Below are positions 18,751 to 27,751 of a DNA stretch of 64,000 nt, piece by piece. The notes under the pieces are model-generated. The model made no database searches. It was not told the origin of the DNA and saw nothing but the letters and a program-made list of their open reading frames with translations. The position numbers and the translations under genes are program-made. Origin of the DNA: Clostridia bacterium (GTDB lineage Bacteria; Bacillota; Clostridia; Acetivibrionales; DSM-2933); NCBI GenBank assembly GCA_026416815.1, contig JAOAEJ010000072.1:1-64000 (forward strand), written 5' to 3'. Position 1 is the first letter of the stretch. Each line of letters starts with the position of its first letter.

Positions 18751-18870
18751 TTATTTAGAAAGACTTTTTGGAACCTTGGGCTGATAAATGAATAGGAAAC
18801 TCGCGGTACTTGCAGTAATTGCTGCAAGTACTGTTAAAACACCTGCTACAACGTTGAATACTTTTCTCAT
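18751..18870 (-). CDS. agrD: AgrD-like cyclic lactone autoinducer prepeptide
   Basis: A 39-residue reading frame starting ATG AGA AAA. GGGGGT lies eight bases upstream and a strong terminator directly follows. The N-terminal half (RKVFNVVAGVLTVLAAITAS) is an amphipathic or hydrophobic leader. It is followed by the segment SFLFIYQPKVPKSLSK. The Y-x-P-K-x-P-x-x-L tail is the hallmark of AgrD-type prepeptides, in which the segment before the tail is cyclised through Cys (thiolactone) or Ser (lactone). Here the ring residue would be Ser24 and the predicted ring S-F-L-F-I, strikingly like the Listeria C-F-M-F-V pentapeptide. No AgrB protease is encoded in the window, so processing would need one elsewhere. 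Confident as an AgrD-like gene; the ring prediction is inference. Confidence 0.8.
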   Translation of the reverse strand: MRKVFNVVAGVLTVLAAITASTASFLFIYQPKVPKSLSK

Positions 18871-18964
18871 AATTGAAGACCCCCTATACTTTATTTTTCA
18901 CCCGTATATTTATATATATAACTATATAAGTGCCTTTATTACATACAATTTGAAGTATAGTAGC

Positions 18965-19801
18965 CTATTGCTTTACTATATGTGACTTTAAGCTATCCAC
19001 AGCTTCATTTGCCTCTTGATATTTTTTTTCATTAATTAAGTGCGATATATAATCTAAGTTTTGTAAGAATTCGCTATTATTTAGTGCATTTTTATTTTTA
19101 TGAAACTCATGAGTTGTTTTAACAGCTAAAGTTAAGACTATGGTTACAAATAACGATAAATATATGTTAAGCCTTAGTAAAAAAGTATTGGTAGAATTTG
19201 CGAAATCTCCGTTATCAAATAAGGCCATCTTAGCCATAACTATAGCTAAGAATACCAGTGTTCCTATCGAAACCATGTAAACAATTAGCTGAATATAATA
19301 CTCTTTCCTTTTTATTGCTGTACTTTCTAAGTCAATTATCTTTATATTTTTATATATGGACACAATTATTAATGACACTTGTACTAAACGCTCAGGGATA
19401 GTGATTAATATTCTAGTCGTATCACTAATATATGCTGCATTTAGTTTAATTCCTGTTATAGCTGAGACTAGAACAAGGCAAATTATTTCAGTCAATATAA
19501 AAATAATAAATCCAAAGGTTGTAGAAAAAATAGACTCATAAAATTTAAAGCGCATTATTACAATATAGAGGATAGTAACTATAAATATAGAAATTAGCAA
19601 ATTTTCAATTTCGTTGCCAACACTTCTTCTTATAAAATATGTTGATATAGCAGCTAAAGAAGCTACTAAGAATATTCTAAAAAGGTTACCACTACTTTTA
19701 ATATAGTTTACTTTACCGATTGCAATAATTCCAAACAATGTAACAATAATAGCTTCAGGAAAACTAGCAAAAACTATTATAGGTATAGAAATATAATCCA
19801 A
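18965..19801 (-). CDS. AgrC-like membrane sensor lacking a kinase domain
   Basis: 278 residues from a TTG start with GGTGG upstream. Six or seven hydrophobic segments fill residues 5-230 in the pattern of the AgrC-type peptide sensor (for example FYESIFSTTFGFIIFILTEIICLVLVS near 88-115). A soluble tail of about 45 residues follows. Its sequence FLQNLDYISHLINEKKYQEANEAVDSL looks like the dimerisation helix of HPK10 kinases, but the usual R-H-D-Y phosphoacceptor is replaced (Q-N-L-D-Y), and there is no HATPase domain. The protein ends 94 bp before agrD on the same strand. It is probably a receptor or decoy for the peptide without kinase activity. No AgrA is nearby. Alternatively it is a decayed kinase. 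Confidence 0.65.
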   Translation of the reverse strand: MDYISIPIIVFASFPEAIIVTLFGIIAIGKVNYIKSSGNLFRIFLVASLAAISTYFIRRSVGNEIENLLISIFIVTILYIVIMRFKFYESIFSTTFGFIIFILTEIICLVLVSAITGIKLNAAYISDTTRILITIPERLVQVSLIIVSIYKNIKIIDLESTAIKRKEYYIQLIVYMVSIGTLVFLAIVMAKMALFDNGDFANSTNTFLLRLNIYLSLFVTIVLTLAVKTTHEFHKNKNALNNSEFLQNLDYISHLINEKKYQEANEAVDSLKSHIVKQ

Positions 19802-19925
19802 AGATAACCACCGCTTTCTGATGTCACATTTTTAATATAGCAAATTACCTAAATACAGTCAAATTTTTTGTGATATTGCACAAAACCTAGGATAGCACCA
19901 CTTTTATTTCCCGCTGATACTTCAA

Positions 19926-20642
19926 TCACCTGGTTTTCTCACTAAACATTGCGTCGATCATAATCTTCATAGAGTTAGGGCTAATCTTTTTCTTGTGTGC
20001 TTCCATTGCTACTTTTAAATAAGGATGGCTTTCTTCATGAAGAATCCAATTCCTTATTTCTTCATTTATATTAGTAAATATGAAATAGTCTTTATTAAAG
20101 TGTGCTGCAGAGGATTTAAGGAGCTCTTCCTTATACTTGGTTTGTTCATTTACTAGGGTCTCTTCGGTATTGAATACATACCAAAAATCCGGAGACACTC
20201 CTACATAATTGCTGAGGATGCTGATGGTACCCGGGAAAGGCTCTATGTCCCCATTTAGATAGCTGCGTATCTGCTTAGGGCTTATGCTATAGCCTGTCCT
20301 CAAATGAATATCTTCAGAAAACTCCTCGATAGTCATTTTACCCATTACAAGATTTATATTACTAATAAATACTGTAAGGTCAAATTTTCTATCGGTAGGC
20401 ATATCATCATTTAGGTAACCGGCTGCTTTCATCAGCTCTTCGTAGGGGTAATCGTAGGCTTTGGAAATAATCCTCAGTGTATCAGGCTTTGGACTTGAAT
20501 CTTTGCCTGTACGAGGGTCAATCCCTTTTTCAAGAATACTAAGGTAGGAATGGCTAATCCCCATCCTCTTAGCAGCCTCACGAATAGACCAGTTTTTATT
20601 TATTCTTATCTGGCGAAATAGCTCACCGAGATTGTTCATCAT
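19926..20642 (-). CDS. Double-HTH XRE-family transcriptional regulator
   Basis: 238 residues. The N-terminal HTH_3 domain covers residues 5-70 (FRQIRINKNWSIREAAKRMGISHSYLSILEKG). A second, weaker HTH-like segment lies near 95-150 (EEFSEDIHLRTGYSISPKQIRSYLNGDIEPFPGTISIL). The remaining 85 residues are helical and unassigned. A GGTGG site abuts two consecutive ATG codons, so the start may be one codon later. It is the first gene of the minus-strand set HTH / AgrC-like / agrD and is divergent from a candidate structured RNA, whose promoter lies in an inverted repeat (20823-20871) it might recognise. Whether it controls the peptide locus is inference. Confidence 0.8.
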   Translation of the reverse strand: MMNNLGELFRQIRINKNWSIREAAKRMGISHSYLSILEKGIDPRTGKDSSPKPDTLRIISKAYDYPYEELMKAAGYLNDDMPTDRKFDLTVFISNINLVMGKMTIEEFSEDIHLRTGYSISPKQIRSYLNGDIEPFPGTISILSNYVGVSPDFWYVFNTEETLVNEQTKYKEELLKSSAAHFNKDYFIFTNINEEIRNWILHEESHPYLKVAMEAHKKKISPNSMKIMIDAMFSEKTR

Positions 20643-20832
20643 ACCACCCTTATAAAAAAATATAAGATCAAATTGTGTAATAATTTGGTTGTTCTAATTT
20701 TGTATAATATATAGTTTAATACAAGATTGAGGAAATATCAAATACATATATGTAATTTTGATTAAAATCTAATAAAAATGCATGGTTAATTTAGTATATT
20801 TCAACAAAAATTTTGGAAATACGTCCCATATG

Positions 20833-20861
20833 TTGACAGTATAATTGCGGTGTTATAACAT
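20833..20861 (+). promoter_or_regulatory. Sigma-A promoter within an inverted repeat
   Basis: TTGACA, 17-base spacer, TAACAT. The pair is enclosed by GTCCCA (20823-20828) and TGGGAC (20866-20871), a dyad that could be an operator. It points at the candidate RNA and the genes to the right, and is divergent from the XRE regulator gene. Confidence 0.6.
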
Positions 20862-20867
20862 TATTTG

Positions 20868-21088
20868 GGACATACAGTAAACTTTGTTATAACAAAGTAT
20901 GCTTTGTAGCTCGTATAAAATATACATAGGGCCTTGGTGCAATAAGTCTAAAGGCTATTTAAACCGGCAGTTAGAGTAAGAAGTATGATATTACACAGGC
21001 GCTGGCTTAATAAAACTCACGTATATTAGCTATATTAAGATAGATGGGTTTAGGGGAGGAGTAACCGGCGTCTTTTTTTAAAAGTTAA
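20868..21088 (+). ncRNA. Candidate structured non-coding RNA with its own terminator
   Basis: The stretch has no reading frame but has a promoter (20833-20861). It has a short palindrome ACTTTGTTATAACAAAGT at 20881-20898 and G/C-rich blocks unusual for this AT-rich genome (CCGGCAGTTAGAG, GGCGCTGGC, GGGGAGGAGTAACCGGCG). Near 20998-21006 the sequence GGCGCTGG can pair with CCGGCGTC at 21068-21077, enclosing a CTTAATA/TATTAAG hairpin, and TTTTTTT follows. The size is about 220 nt. I could not match it to 6S, raiA, tmRNA, SRP RNA or a riboswitch class by eye. It may be a stand-alone RNA or a leader of the 85-residue protein. Confidence 0.45.
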
Positions 21089-21225
21089 TTGACTCTCTCA
21101 ATTGTTGAACCATTGGTTAGTGGTATTAGTCCGGTTTTTCAATTATTTTGGTTTTTGCTCAAATATTTTAGAGTAGCCCAGAATTGAACTAAGTATTACT
21201 AAAGAAAAAGGATGGTAAGTGAAAA

Positions 21226-21483
21226 ATGAAGAAGTCAGGTCCGGAACTTTTGAAAGAAACAATAAGGTTCCTGGAGGTGTGCCAGGACTATGTATTGAAT
21301 GGAAAGGCCGATGTACATAGCTACAATACTCTAGCAGGCCTCAAATTGAGTTTTATAAGCTACGCTATAAAGAGTAATGATGCAGATTTACCTATAGATT
21401 CAGATACGCGAGATAGGATAAATGGAGTAATGATTAACGATCATTTTATATCCACGATGTGCAAGAAAGTAGTTTGCAAATAG
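21226..21483 (+). CDS. Hypothetical 85-residue protein
   Basis: Unrecognised. It is a small soluble, mostly helical protein with three cysteines (C19, and C79 and C84 near the C-terminus, MCKKVVCK). The start follows AAAGGATGG. It contains no membrane segment. It lies 140 bp downstream of the candidate structured RNA and about 120 bp before a membrane glycosyltransferase. A weak hairpin (AATAGCTCCT/AGGGGTTATT, 21492-21517) just past its stop may be a terminator. The codon usage looks like that of its neighbours. Confidence 0.6.
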   Translation: MKKSGPELLKETIRFLEVCQDYVLNGKADVHSYNTLAGLKLSFISYAIKSNDADLPIDSDTRDRINGVMINDHFISTMCKKVVCK

Positions 21484-21600
21484 ATATATAAAAATAGCTC
21501 CTGTAATAGGGGTTATTACTAATTTTTTATCTGTGCTCGAATATTTTTTGAATGTTTTGTCAAAACCATTGATATTAGAATGATGAAAGGTTTGACAGAC

Positions 21601-22830
21601 ATGAGAAAGACAAAGTTTATTGATATATTATTGCTAACTGCTTTTATTACTTTATCCCTGCTAATAAAGATAATACTGATTTATGAATATAAAAACGTCC
21701 TAAACCTTTCGAGCGATGATTTAAACTACTTAAAAAGTGCAGTAGTTCTTATCAAAAAAGGTATCTTTGTTTTCCACAATTATAATGAGCCAACGGTATT
21801 TATAACGCCCTTATATCCTTTATTCTTAGCAACAATCTTTAAAATTTTCGGGTATGGAGAAGTGGGTATCCAGGCAGCTAGGGTCGTGCAGGCCTTAATC
21901 AGTTGTGCAACCATAGTGCTGATTTTCCTTATTGCAAGATACTTGATAAATACAATTGTGGGGTTAATTGCTTCATTTTTAGTTGCTTTTTATATCCCTA
22001 ATATTTCTACTGTAGGTTATTTGTTGACCGAGACATTATTTACCTTTCTTTTATGCCTTCTTATATATCTATCCCTTATATTCAGTGATAAGCCTTGCTA
22101 TAAAAATTTTATTGTGCTGGGGGTTGTCTGGGCAGCAACTGTACTGTGCAGGCCTACTATCGCCCTATACCCTGTACTGTATTTTATTTACTTACGGCTG
22201 TCCAAGAAGATCAGATTTTTTAAAGCTGCAAAGCTAGGCGTGGTTATGGCCCTTTCTTTTGTTGTTTTTATGTCACCATGGTGGATAAGAAACTATATGG
22301 AGTACGCCAGGTTTATACCTTTAGCGGCGTCTAGCGGTAACCCAATGCTTCAGGGAACGTATGTAAATTATAAGCAGACGCCACAGGATACTGTTTATTA
22401 TAAGCTTGGCGGAAATGCTTTGGAGACAAACAAAATTGAGGTAGATGTTGCAAAGGGCAGAATCAGAAGTGAATTTAAAAAGGATTTTTGGGGCTACCTA
22501 AGGTGGTATACCATTGGAAAGACTGTTTTGTTTTGGGTAGCGCCTTTTTATTGGAAGGAATATCTTGGGGTTAGCTATCACATGGCAATGGGATATCACT
22601 ATATTATAATTGTATTTGGCTTTATAGGTATGGGAGTATTGACAGCAAAGGATTTTAAAAAGTATTTACTTCCCATCTTGGTAGTTTTATATTTTAATGC
22701 AATACATTGTGTATATATGGCTTTTGATAGATACGCTTTTCCGCTGTTACCTCTGATGGCTATTTATAGTGCATTCTTTTTAAACTCTATCTTTAAATAT
22801 GTTTGTAAGGGGGTAAAACCAGCAGCTTGA
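21601..22830 (+). CDS. GT39/ArnT-like membrane glycosyltransferase
   Basis: About 409 residues from the ATG at 21601. Two earlier ATG codons at 21580-21585 lack a binding site, and AAAGG lies between them and this one. The first membrane helix (ILLLTAFITLSLLIKIILIY) is followed by an acidic pair in SSDDLNYLKSA, the place of the catalytic or sugar-phosphate-binding Asp in GT-C enzymes such as Pmt and ArnT. About ten further hydrophobic segments follow, including TPLYPLFLATIFKIFG. Enzymes of this type transfer sugars from polyprenyl-phosphate carriers to proteins or lipids outside the cytoplasm. Donor and acceptor cannot be told from sequence. No sugar-phosphate synthase is adjacent. Confidence 0.8.
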   Translation: MRKTKFIDILLLTAFITLSLLIKIILIYEYKNVLNLSSDDLNYLKSAVVLIKKGIFVFHNYNEPTVFITPLYPLFLATIFKIFGYGEVGIQAARVVQALISCATIVLIFLIARYLINTIVGLIASFLVAFYIPNISTVGYLLTETLFTFLLCLLIYLSLIFSDKPCYKNFIVLGVVWAATVLCRPTIALYPVLYFIYLRLSKKIRFFKAAKLGVVMALSFVVFMSPWWIRNYMEYARFIPLAASSGNPMLQGTYVNYKQTPQDTVYYKLGGNALETNKIEVDVAKGRIRSEFKKDFWGYLRWYTIGKTVLFWVAPFYWKEYLGVSYHMAMGYHYIIIVFGFIGMGVLTAKDFKKYLLPILVVLYFNAIHCVYMAFDRYAFPLLPLMAIYSAFFLNSIFKYVCKGVKPAA

Positions 22831-22998
22831 TGTTAAGGCATTGTATAGCCAGGCTTAAGGGGAATAACTGTGTAGTATTAATCCCTGATAGAAATAAAGA
22901 TAATTCTATAATTTTAGGCAACCTCATATAATTTATTGGATATACATATAAATTGCTTTTTGCATGCTTAATAAGTTGGGTATCCTTGGAGGTTGCGT

Positions 22999-23985
22999 AT
23001 GCAGGATATAGATAAAGAAATATCAGCGAATTATGGCTTTGAGGTTAAAAGTATAGTCCCATATAAGGATACATATATTTTAAATACTTCAAAAGGGAAG
23101 AAAATTTTAAAGAAGAGCCCTCTGACTTCTGAGAGGATACTTTTCATACATGGAGCTAAAGAGCACCTTTATAAAAATAATTTCAGAAATATAGACAGAT
23201 ATGTGTGTACTTTAGATGGTGAACCATATATAAGGGTTGACGGAGGCACTTATACAATAAATGAGGCTGTCGACGGAAGAGAATGCAATTTTGACAACAA
23301 ACAGGATATAATTCATGCATCAAGACTTCTAGCGTCATTCCATAAGGCAACTAAGGGGTATGTAGCTCCGGATAGCTGTGTTGCGAGGGATGAGCTAGGA
23401 AAGCTCCCGGTTTATTTTTCTAAAAGGCTGGACGAAGTTAAAAAATTGAAGAAAGTTGCTAAAAAGGGTAAAAGTAAATTTGACTACCTCTTTTTAGAAT
23501 ATGTAGATTACTTCTATAGTTTGGGTGAAAATGCTTTAGAGCTTATTTCCGGTGCTGAATATGCGAAGGTAGTTGATGCATCAAGGAATATGGGTATATT
23601 TTGCCATCACGACTTTACCCATCATAATATTATTTGCAATGAAAACAGGATTTCACTTATAAACTTCGATTATTGCTGCTTTGAACTTAAGGTGTATGAC
23701 ATTGCTAACTTCCTAAGAAGGAAAATGCGCAAATGCAACTGGGATATAAATGAAGCTCAGGTCATTATGAATGAATATAGGTCTGTTGAAGATATAAGTG
23801 AGGATGAGTTTTTTGTGTTACGGCTTATATTGCAGTTTCCACAGAAATTCTGGAGGGTTATAAACAAGTATTACAACAGCAAGCGGAGTTGGTCTGAAAA
23901 AAGCTATATTGCAAAACTGCAAGAAGTAATTGATGAGGTAAAATATCACGATAGGTTTATGTCAAAGTATGAACAGTTAAAATAG
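22999..23985 (+). CDS. CotS-family spore coat kinase-like protein
   Basis: 328 residues; the ATG at 22999 is used because TTGGAGG lies six bases upstream. It is an aminoglycoside-phosphotransferase-fold protein of the CotS/YsxE/YutH type found in spore formers. The small N-lobe (TYILNTSKGKKILKKSPL) contains the ATP-site lysine. The catalytic loop is HHDFTHHNIIC near residue 210 and the metal-binding Asp lies in LINFDYCCFE. The HxDxxxxN arrangement is intact, so kinase activity is plausible. In Bacillus, CotS is a coat component and relatives phosphorylate coat proteins such as CotH substrates only indirectly. It is a single gene with a terminator downstream, and sporulation-stage expression is expected. 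Confidence 0.85.
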   Translation: MQDIDKEISANYGFEVKSIVPYKDTYILNTSKGKKILKKSPLTSERILFIHGAKEHLYKNNFRNIDRYVCTLDGEPYIRVDGGTYTINEAVDGRECNFDNKQDIIHASRLLASFHKATKGYVAPDSCVARDELGKLPVYFSKRLDEVKKLKKVAKKGKSKFDYLFLEYVDYFYSLGENALELISGAEYAKVVDASRNMGIFCHHDFTHHNIICNENRISLINFDYCCFELKVYDIANFLRRKMRKCNWDINEAQVIMNEYRSVEDISEDEFFVLRLILQFPQKFWRVINKYYNSKRSWSEKSYIAKLQEVIDEVKYHDRFMSKYEQLK

Positions 23986-24035
23986 CCTTATAGATGGATT
24001 AATAAATATTTTATATATTGTTTTAAATAAATACA

Positions 24036-24082
24036 CAATACTAAAAAGTATTAAACCAATGATGTTTAATGCTTTTTGTATT
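24036..24082 (+). terminator. Terminator after the CotS-like gene
   Basis: ATACTAAAAAGTATTAAAC pairs with GTTTAATGCTTTTTGTAT. The stem lies about 50 bp past the stop. The T-run is within the 3' arm, so the call is moderate. Confidence 0.6.
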
Positions 24083-24268
24083 TATAGAAGTGGATAGAGG
24101 GATAACAATAGCTATGTTATTAAATAACAATCAATTTATCTAAATCATAGTATGTGTTTAAATACAGAGTAAATCTTTGGTAATCTATCAGGTTTTTAAA
24201 TAAATCCGAATTATGTTTACAAAGGAGGAATAAAAATCTATAATTAAGCTTGAATTGCTGAGGGTCTA

Positions 24269-24395
24269 ATACTACTTTGTTATTTCGAAATTTATAATGA
24301 AGAAATAACAAGCTAAAAACGTTATTGATTACTACTTCATTGGCAAATTAATCTTGTAATTTGAATAATTAAGGTAACTGACAAATTAGTACCAA
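24269..24395 (+). repeat. Small palindromic repeats, copies B and B2 (TACTTTGTTATTT family)
   Basis: TACTACTTTGTTATTTCG followed by GAAATAACAAG makes a hairpin like copy A near 9488. A second degenerate unit (TACTACTTCATTGGC ... ATAATTAAGGTAACTGAC) follows about 60 bp later and ends just before the MATE start. The similarity to the DNA in front of the BofA-like gene extends to the ATTGAAAG flank. Confidence 0.5.
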
Positions 24396-24422
24396 TAGAT
24401 TTATTGAAAGAAGGTCATAACA

Positions 24423-25769
24423 TTGAACAGATATAAAAGAGTTTTAGGTTTATCTTTCCCGATAATTATAAGTTACATATCATTTCATATATTGGGGATA
24501 GCGGATGTTGTTATGGTTGGGAGCCTTGGTAAAAATGCTCTGGCTTCAGTTGGTATAGCTTTGACAGTGTTTAGTTTTTTTGTAATGGCAGCGGAAGGCT
24601 TTTTTGACAGTGCAACTATCCTTTTATCAAATGCTTATGGTGCAAATAATATGAAAGAATTTAAAAGATATTTACTTCATGAGCTGGGACTAGCTGCTGT
24701 TATTGGTATAGTAGGAATGGGTTTTTATTTTCCACTATCGCTTCTGCTAGGATACTTGACAAATGACCCGAGTGTTGTTACGGGAGCAAGAAGTTATCTG
24801 GGAATTAGCTTTATAGGCCTTGCACCTTATCTTTTGACATGGGTTTTAATGAAGTTTATGATGGCAATCCATGAGAATAAAAAGATTGCATGGTTTTCCA
24901 ATATAGCTGTAGTATTAAATATTATCTTAAACTATATATTTATATTTGGGAAATTGGGTGTTCCTGCAATGGGAATTCAGGGATCTGCGTGGGCTACAGT
25001 CATCACCAGGTTTTTATGCTTTGCAGTATTCGGGATTTATTGCTACGGGCTTTCTCATAAAATATTTAAAGAGAAATACAAAGTTAACTATAGTTATAAA
25101 ACGATAAAGGAAATTTTTTCGTTAGGTTTTCCTATTGCTCAAACTAATCTGCTTGAGGTGGGAAGTTGGACTTTATTTATCGGAGTAATTGGTCGATTGG
25201 GTACCGCTTCTCTTGCAGCCCATGAAGTGTGTATGAAAATCAAAGATGTAGCATTTCTCCCCGGCTTAGCATTATCAAATGTAACAACAACGCTGGTAGG
25301 AAGGGCTATAGGACAGAGAGATGAGAAGGAGGCCCGGGCCTACTGCTATACAACTGCCTGGATTTCCATTCTGGTAATGGGAAGCTTAAGTATAGCATTC
25401 TTGATTATACCTGAACAATTGATAGGGTTGATTACAAAGGATAGGGAAGTAATTGATATCGGAACCGGACTCCTGAGAATAATGGCATTATACCAGATAA
25501 GTGATGCGATTTTTATCAACTTCAGGGGAGGTCTCAATGGTGTAGGGGATACAAAGTTTGTGCGAACTGCCATAATGATTGGAGGCTGGGTTATTATGCT
25601 TCCGTTAGCCTACTTGTTTACTACAAAGTTCCATTTCGGCGTTGCCGGTGCATGGATAGGACTGACTATATATGTGACTCTTATAGGGCTTGTGCTGTTA
25701 TATAGGTTTATTAAGACAAAATGGGTTAAAGAGACGGATAATGTAAAGGAACACGGGATTACGGTCTGA
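24423..25769 (+). CDS. MATE family multidrug efflux transporter
   Basis: 448 residues from a TTG start with GAAGGTC upstream. The protein has twelve hydrophobic segments. The N-terminal helix reads GLSFPIIISYISFHILGIADVVMVGSLG, the standard MatE opening, and a second related half begins near residue 225 (IKEIFSLGFPIAQTNLLEVGSWT). Members export cationic drugs, siderophores or metabolites with Na+ or H+ antiport. The DinF-like spacing and length are normal. No substrate-specific clue is present and no regulator gene is adjacent. It ends at a bidirectional terminator shared with fhs. Confidence 0.9.
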   Translation: MNRYKRVLGLSFPIIISYISFHILGIADVVMVGSLGKNALASVGIALTVFSFFVMAAEGFFDSATILLSNAYGANNMKEFKRYLLHELGLAAVIGIVGMGFYFPLSLLLGYLTNDPSVVTGARSYLGISFIGLAPYLLTWVLMKFMMAIHENKKIAWFSNIAVVLNIILNYIFIFGKLGVPAMGIQGSAWATVITRFLCFAVFGIYCYGLSHKIFKEKYKVNYSYKTIKEIFSLGFPIAQTNLLEVGSWTLFIGVIGRLGTASLAAHEVCMKIKDVAFLPGLALSNVTTTLVGRAIGQRDEKEARAYCYTTAWISILVMGSLSIAFLIIPEQLIGLITKDREVIDIGTGLLRIMALYQISDAIFINFRGGLNGVGDTKFVRTAIMIGGWVIMLPLAYLFTTKFHFGVAGAWIGLTIYVTLIGLVLLYRFIKTKWVKETDNVKEHGITV

Positions 25770-25788
25770 TTGAATATTTAGGATAATA

Positions 25789-25828
25789 TAAAGCCCCTGT
25801 CGGCTGCTTGAGTTGACAGGGGCTTTAC
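25789..25828. terminator. Bidirectional terminator between the MATE gene and fhs
   Basis: AAAGCCCCTGTC / GACAGGGGCTTT, a perfect 12-bp stem between two convergent genes. A and T tracts lie at both ends. Confidence 0.88.
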
Positions 25829-25845
25829 CATGATCAATACTTGAC

Positions 25846-27516
25846 TTAGAAGAGTCCTGTTATTACACCTTTTTCATCAATATCTATCTTTTCAGCAGAA
25901 GGAACCTTTGGAAGGCCCGGCATGGTCATGATCTCTCCTGTTATTGCGACTATAAAGCCGGCACCAGCAGATAGCCTGACTTCCCTGACAGTAATATCGA
26001 AGTTTTGAGGACGGCCGAGGAGGCTTGGGTTGTCCGATAAGGAATACTGAGTTTTGGCCATGCATATCGGAAGCTTATCCATACCCATTTCCTCAATTTT
26101 TTTAATTGCCTTCTCTGCGGCGGATGTATAGGAAACACTCCTACCTCCGTATATTTCTTTATTTATAATTTCAATTTTTTGTTTTATAGGAAGTGTCTCA
26201 TCATACAAAGGAGCAAAATTTGATGGCTCAGCATCAATTAGTTTTACTAGCTTTTCTGCTAATTCAACACCGCCTTCTCCACCCTTTGCAAATACCTGGG
26301 AGAAAGCAACCTCAACATTCATATCTTTGCACTTGTTTTGAATAAATGCTATTTCGTCATCAGTATCGGTATAGAAGTGGTTTATTGCAACAATTACAGG
26401 TACTTTAAACTTTTTGAGGTTTTCTATGTGCTTTTCAAGGTTTACAAAGCCTTTTTCCAAAGCAGCAAGATTTTCGTTCTTTAATTCATCCTTCTTTACA
26501 CCACCGTTATATTTCAGAGCTCTTATTGTAGCAACCAACACAGCTGCCGCGGGCTTGAGGTTTGCATATCTGCATTTTATATCAAAGAATTTTTCTGCTC
26601 CCAGGTCAGCGCCAAAGCCTGCTTCGGTTATTACATAGTCACCAAGTTTTAATGCAAGCTTGGTTGCCATAACGCTATTGCAGCCATGAGCTATATTGGC
26701 AAACGGACCGCCATGCATTAATGCAGGGGTGTTTTCAAGAGTTTGAACAAGATTAGGCTTTATAGCGTCTTTTAAGAGGAGTGTCATTGCACCATCTACC
26801 CTCAGGTCTTTTGCTGTAATAGCTTTACCCTCGTACGAATACCCAATAATTATTCTGCCCAGACGGCTTTTTAAATCCATAAGATCGGAAGACAGACAGA
26901 GTATTGCCATTACCTCCGAAGCAACAGTTATATTAAACCCGTCTTCCCTGGGAGTACCGTTTGCTTTACCTCCAAGACCCACTACAACACTTCTTAAAGA
27001 CCTGTCATTCATATCCATGGCACGCTTCCAGATGATTTGCCTAGGATCAATATTTAAGGTATTTCCCTGCTGAATATGGTTGTCTATTGCGGCCGATAAT
27101 AAATTATTGGCTGTAGTTATTGCGTGCATATCTCCGGTAAAATGAAGGTTGATATCCTCCATAGGTACAACCTGTGCATAACCGCCTCCTGCTGCACCTC
27201 CCTTAACCCCCATAACTGGGCCTAGAGAGGGCTCTCTAAGGGCAATAACTGCTTTTTTTCCTATTTTAGCCATGGCTTGTCCCAATCCTACTGTTGTTGT
27301 AGTCTTACCCTCGCCAGCGGGAGTTGGATTTATTGCAGTTACTAAAACCAATTTTCCGTCTTTCTTATCTTTTAAGCTGTCCCATAGCTCACTGGTGAGC
27401 TTAGCTTTATATTTTCCGTATAATTCAAATTCATCACTTGATATACCCAAATCAGCTGCAACATCAGTGATTGGTTTCATTTTACTATTTTGAGCTATTT
27501 CTATATCTGTTAACAT
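25846..27516 (-). CDS. fhs: Formate-tetrahydrofolate ligase
   Basis: 556 residues, full family length. It joins formate and tetrahydrofolate with ATP to give 10-formyl-THF, feeding purine and methionyl-tRNA formylation or, in acetogens, the methyl branch of the Wood-Ljungdahl pathway. The nucleotide loop [18 protein letters not shown] lies near residue 65. Other family blocks include [34 protein letters not shown] and the C-terminal [12 protein letters not shown]. The start is supported by AGGAGGT five bases upstream. It is monocistronic and no folD or fchA is adjacent, so its presence alone does not prove acetogenesis. Confidence 0.97.
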   Translation of the reverse strand: MLTDIEIAQNSKMKPITDVAADLGISSDEFELYGKYKAKLTSELWDSLKDKKDGKLVLVTAINPTPAGEGKTTTTVGLGQAMAKIGKKAVIALREPSLGPVMGVKGGAAGGGYAQVVPMEDINLHFTGDMHAITTANNLLSAAIDNHIQQGNTLNIDPRQIIWKRAMDMNDRSLRSVVVGLGGKANGTPREDGFNITVASEVMAILCLSSDLMDLKSRLGRIIIGYSYEGKAITAKDLRVDGAMTLLLKDAIKPNLVQTLENTPALMHGGPFANIAHGCNSVMATKLALKLGDYVITEAGFGADLGAEKFFDIKCRYANLKPAAAVLVATIRALKYNGGVKKDELKNENLAALEKGFVNLEKHIENLKKFKVPVIVAINHFYTDTDDEIAFIQNKCKDMNVEVAFSQVFAKGGEGGVELAEKLVKLIDAEPSNFAPLYDETLPIKQKIEIINKEIYGGRSVSYTSAAEKAIKKIEEMGMDKLPICMAKTQYSLSDNPSLLGRPQNFDITVREVRLSAGAGFIVAITGEIMTMPGLPKVPSAEKIDIDEKGVITGLF

Positions 27517-27751
27517 TGAGATACCTCCTATTTCTCTTATTATATCCTTTTAAGGGGCGGCTTTTCAATACTTTTTATTACTCCGATGAGCTGCACGTTT
27601 GGGGGTAAATATGTATAGTATTTATATTTAAACACATTAAAACGTATGTAGTATTTAACATATGTTTATCTGCTTTGTTTTTTATACTTTCACATAACAT
27701 AGGACTAATTCATATTATGTAATATGAATTACATAACCAGAGGTGAGTAAT

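Noticed and set aside
18788-18985. 65-codon plus-strand frame overlapping the agrD region
   Set aside because: The minus strand has the ribosome site, AgrD motif and terminator; the plus frame has neither a ribosome site nor recognisable sequence.
18965-19801. AgrB peptidase
   Set aside because: The protein lacks the Cys/His motif and length of AgrB and has an AgrC-like helix pattern and tail.
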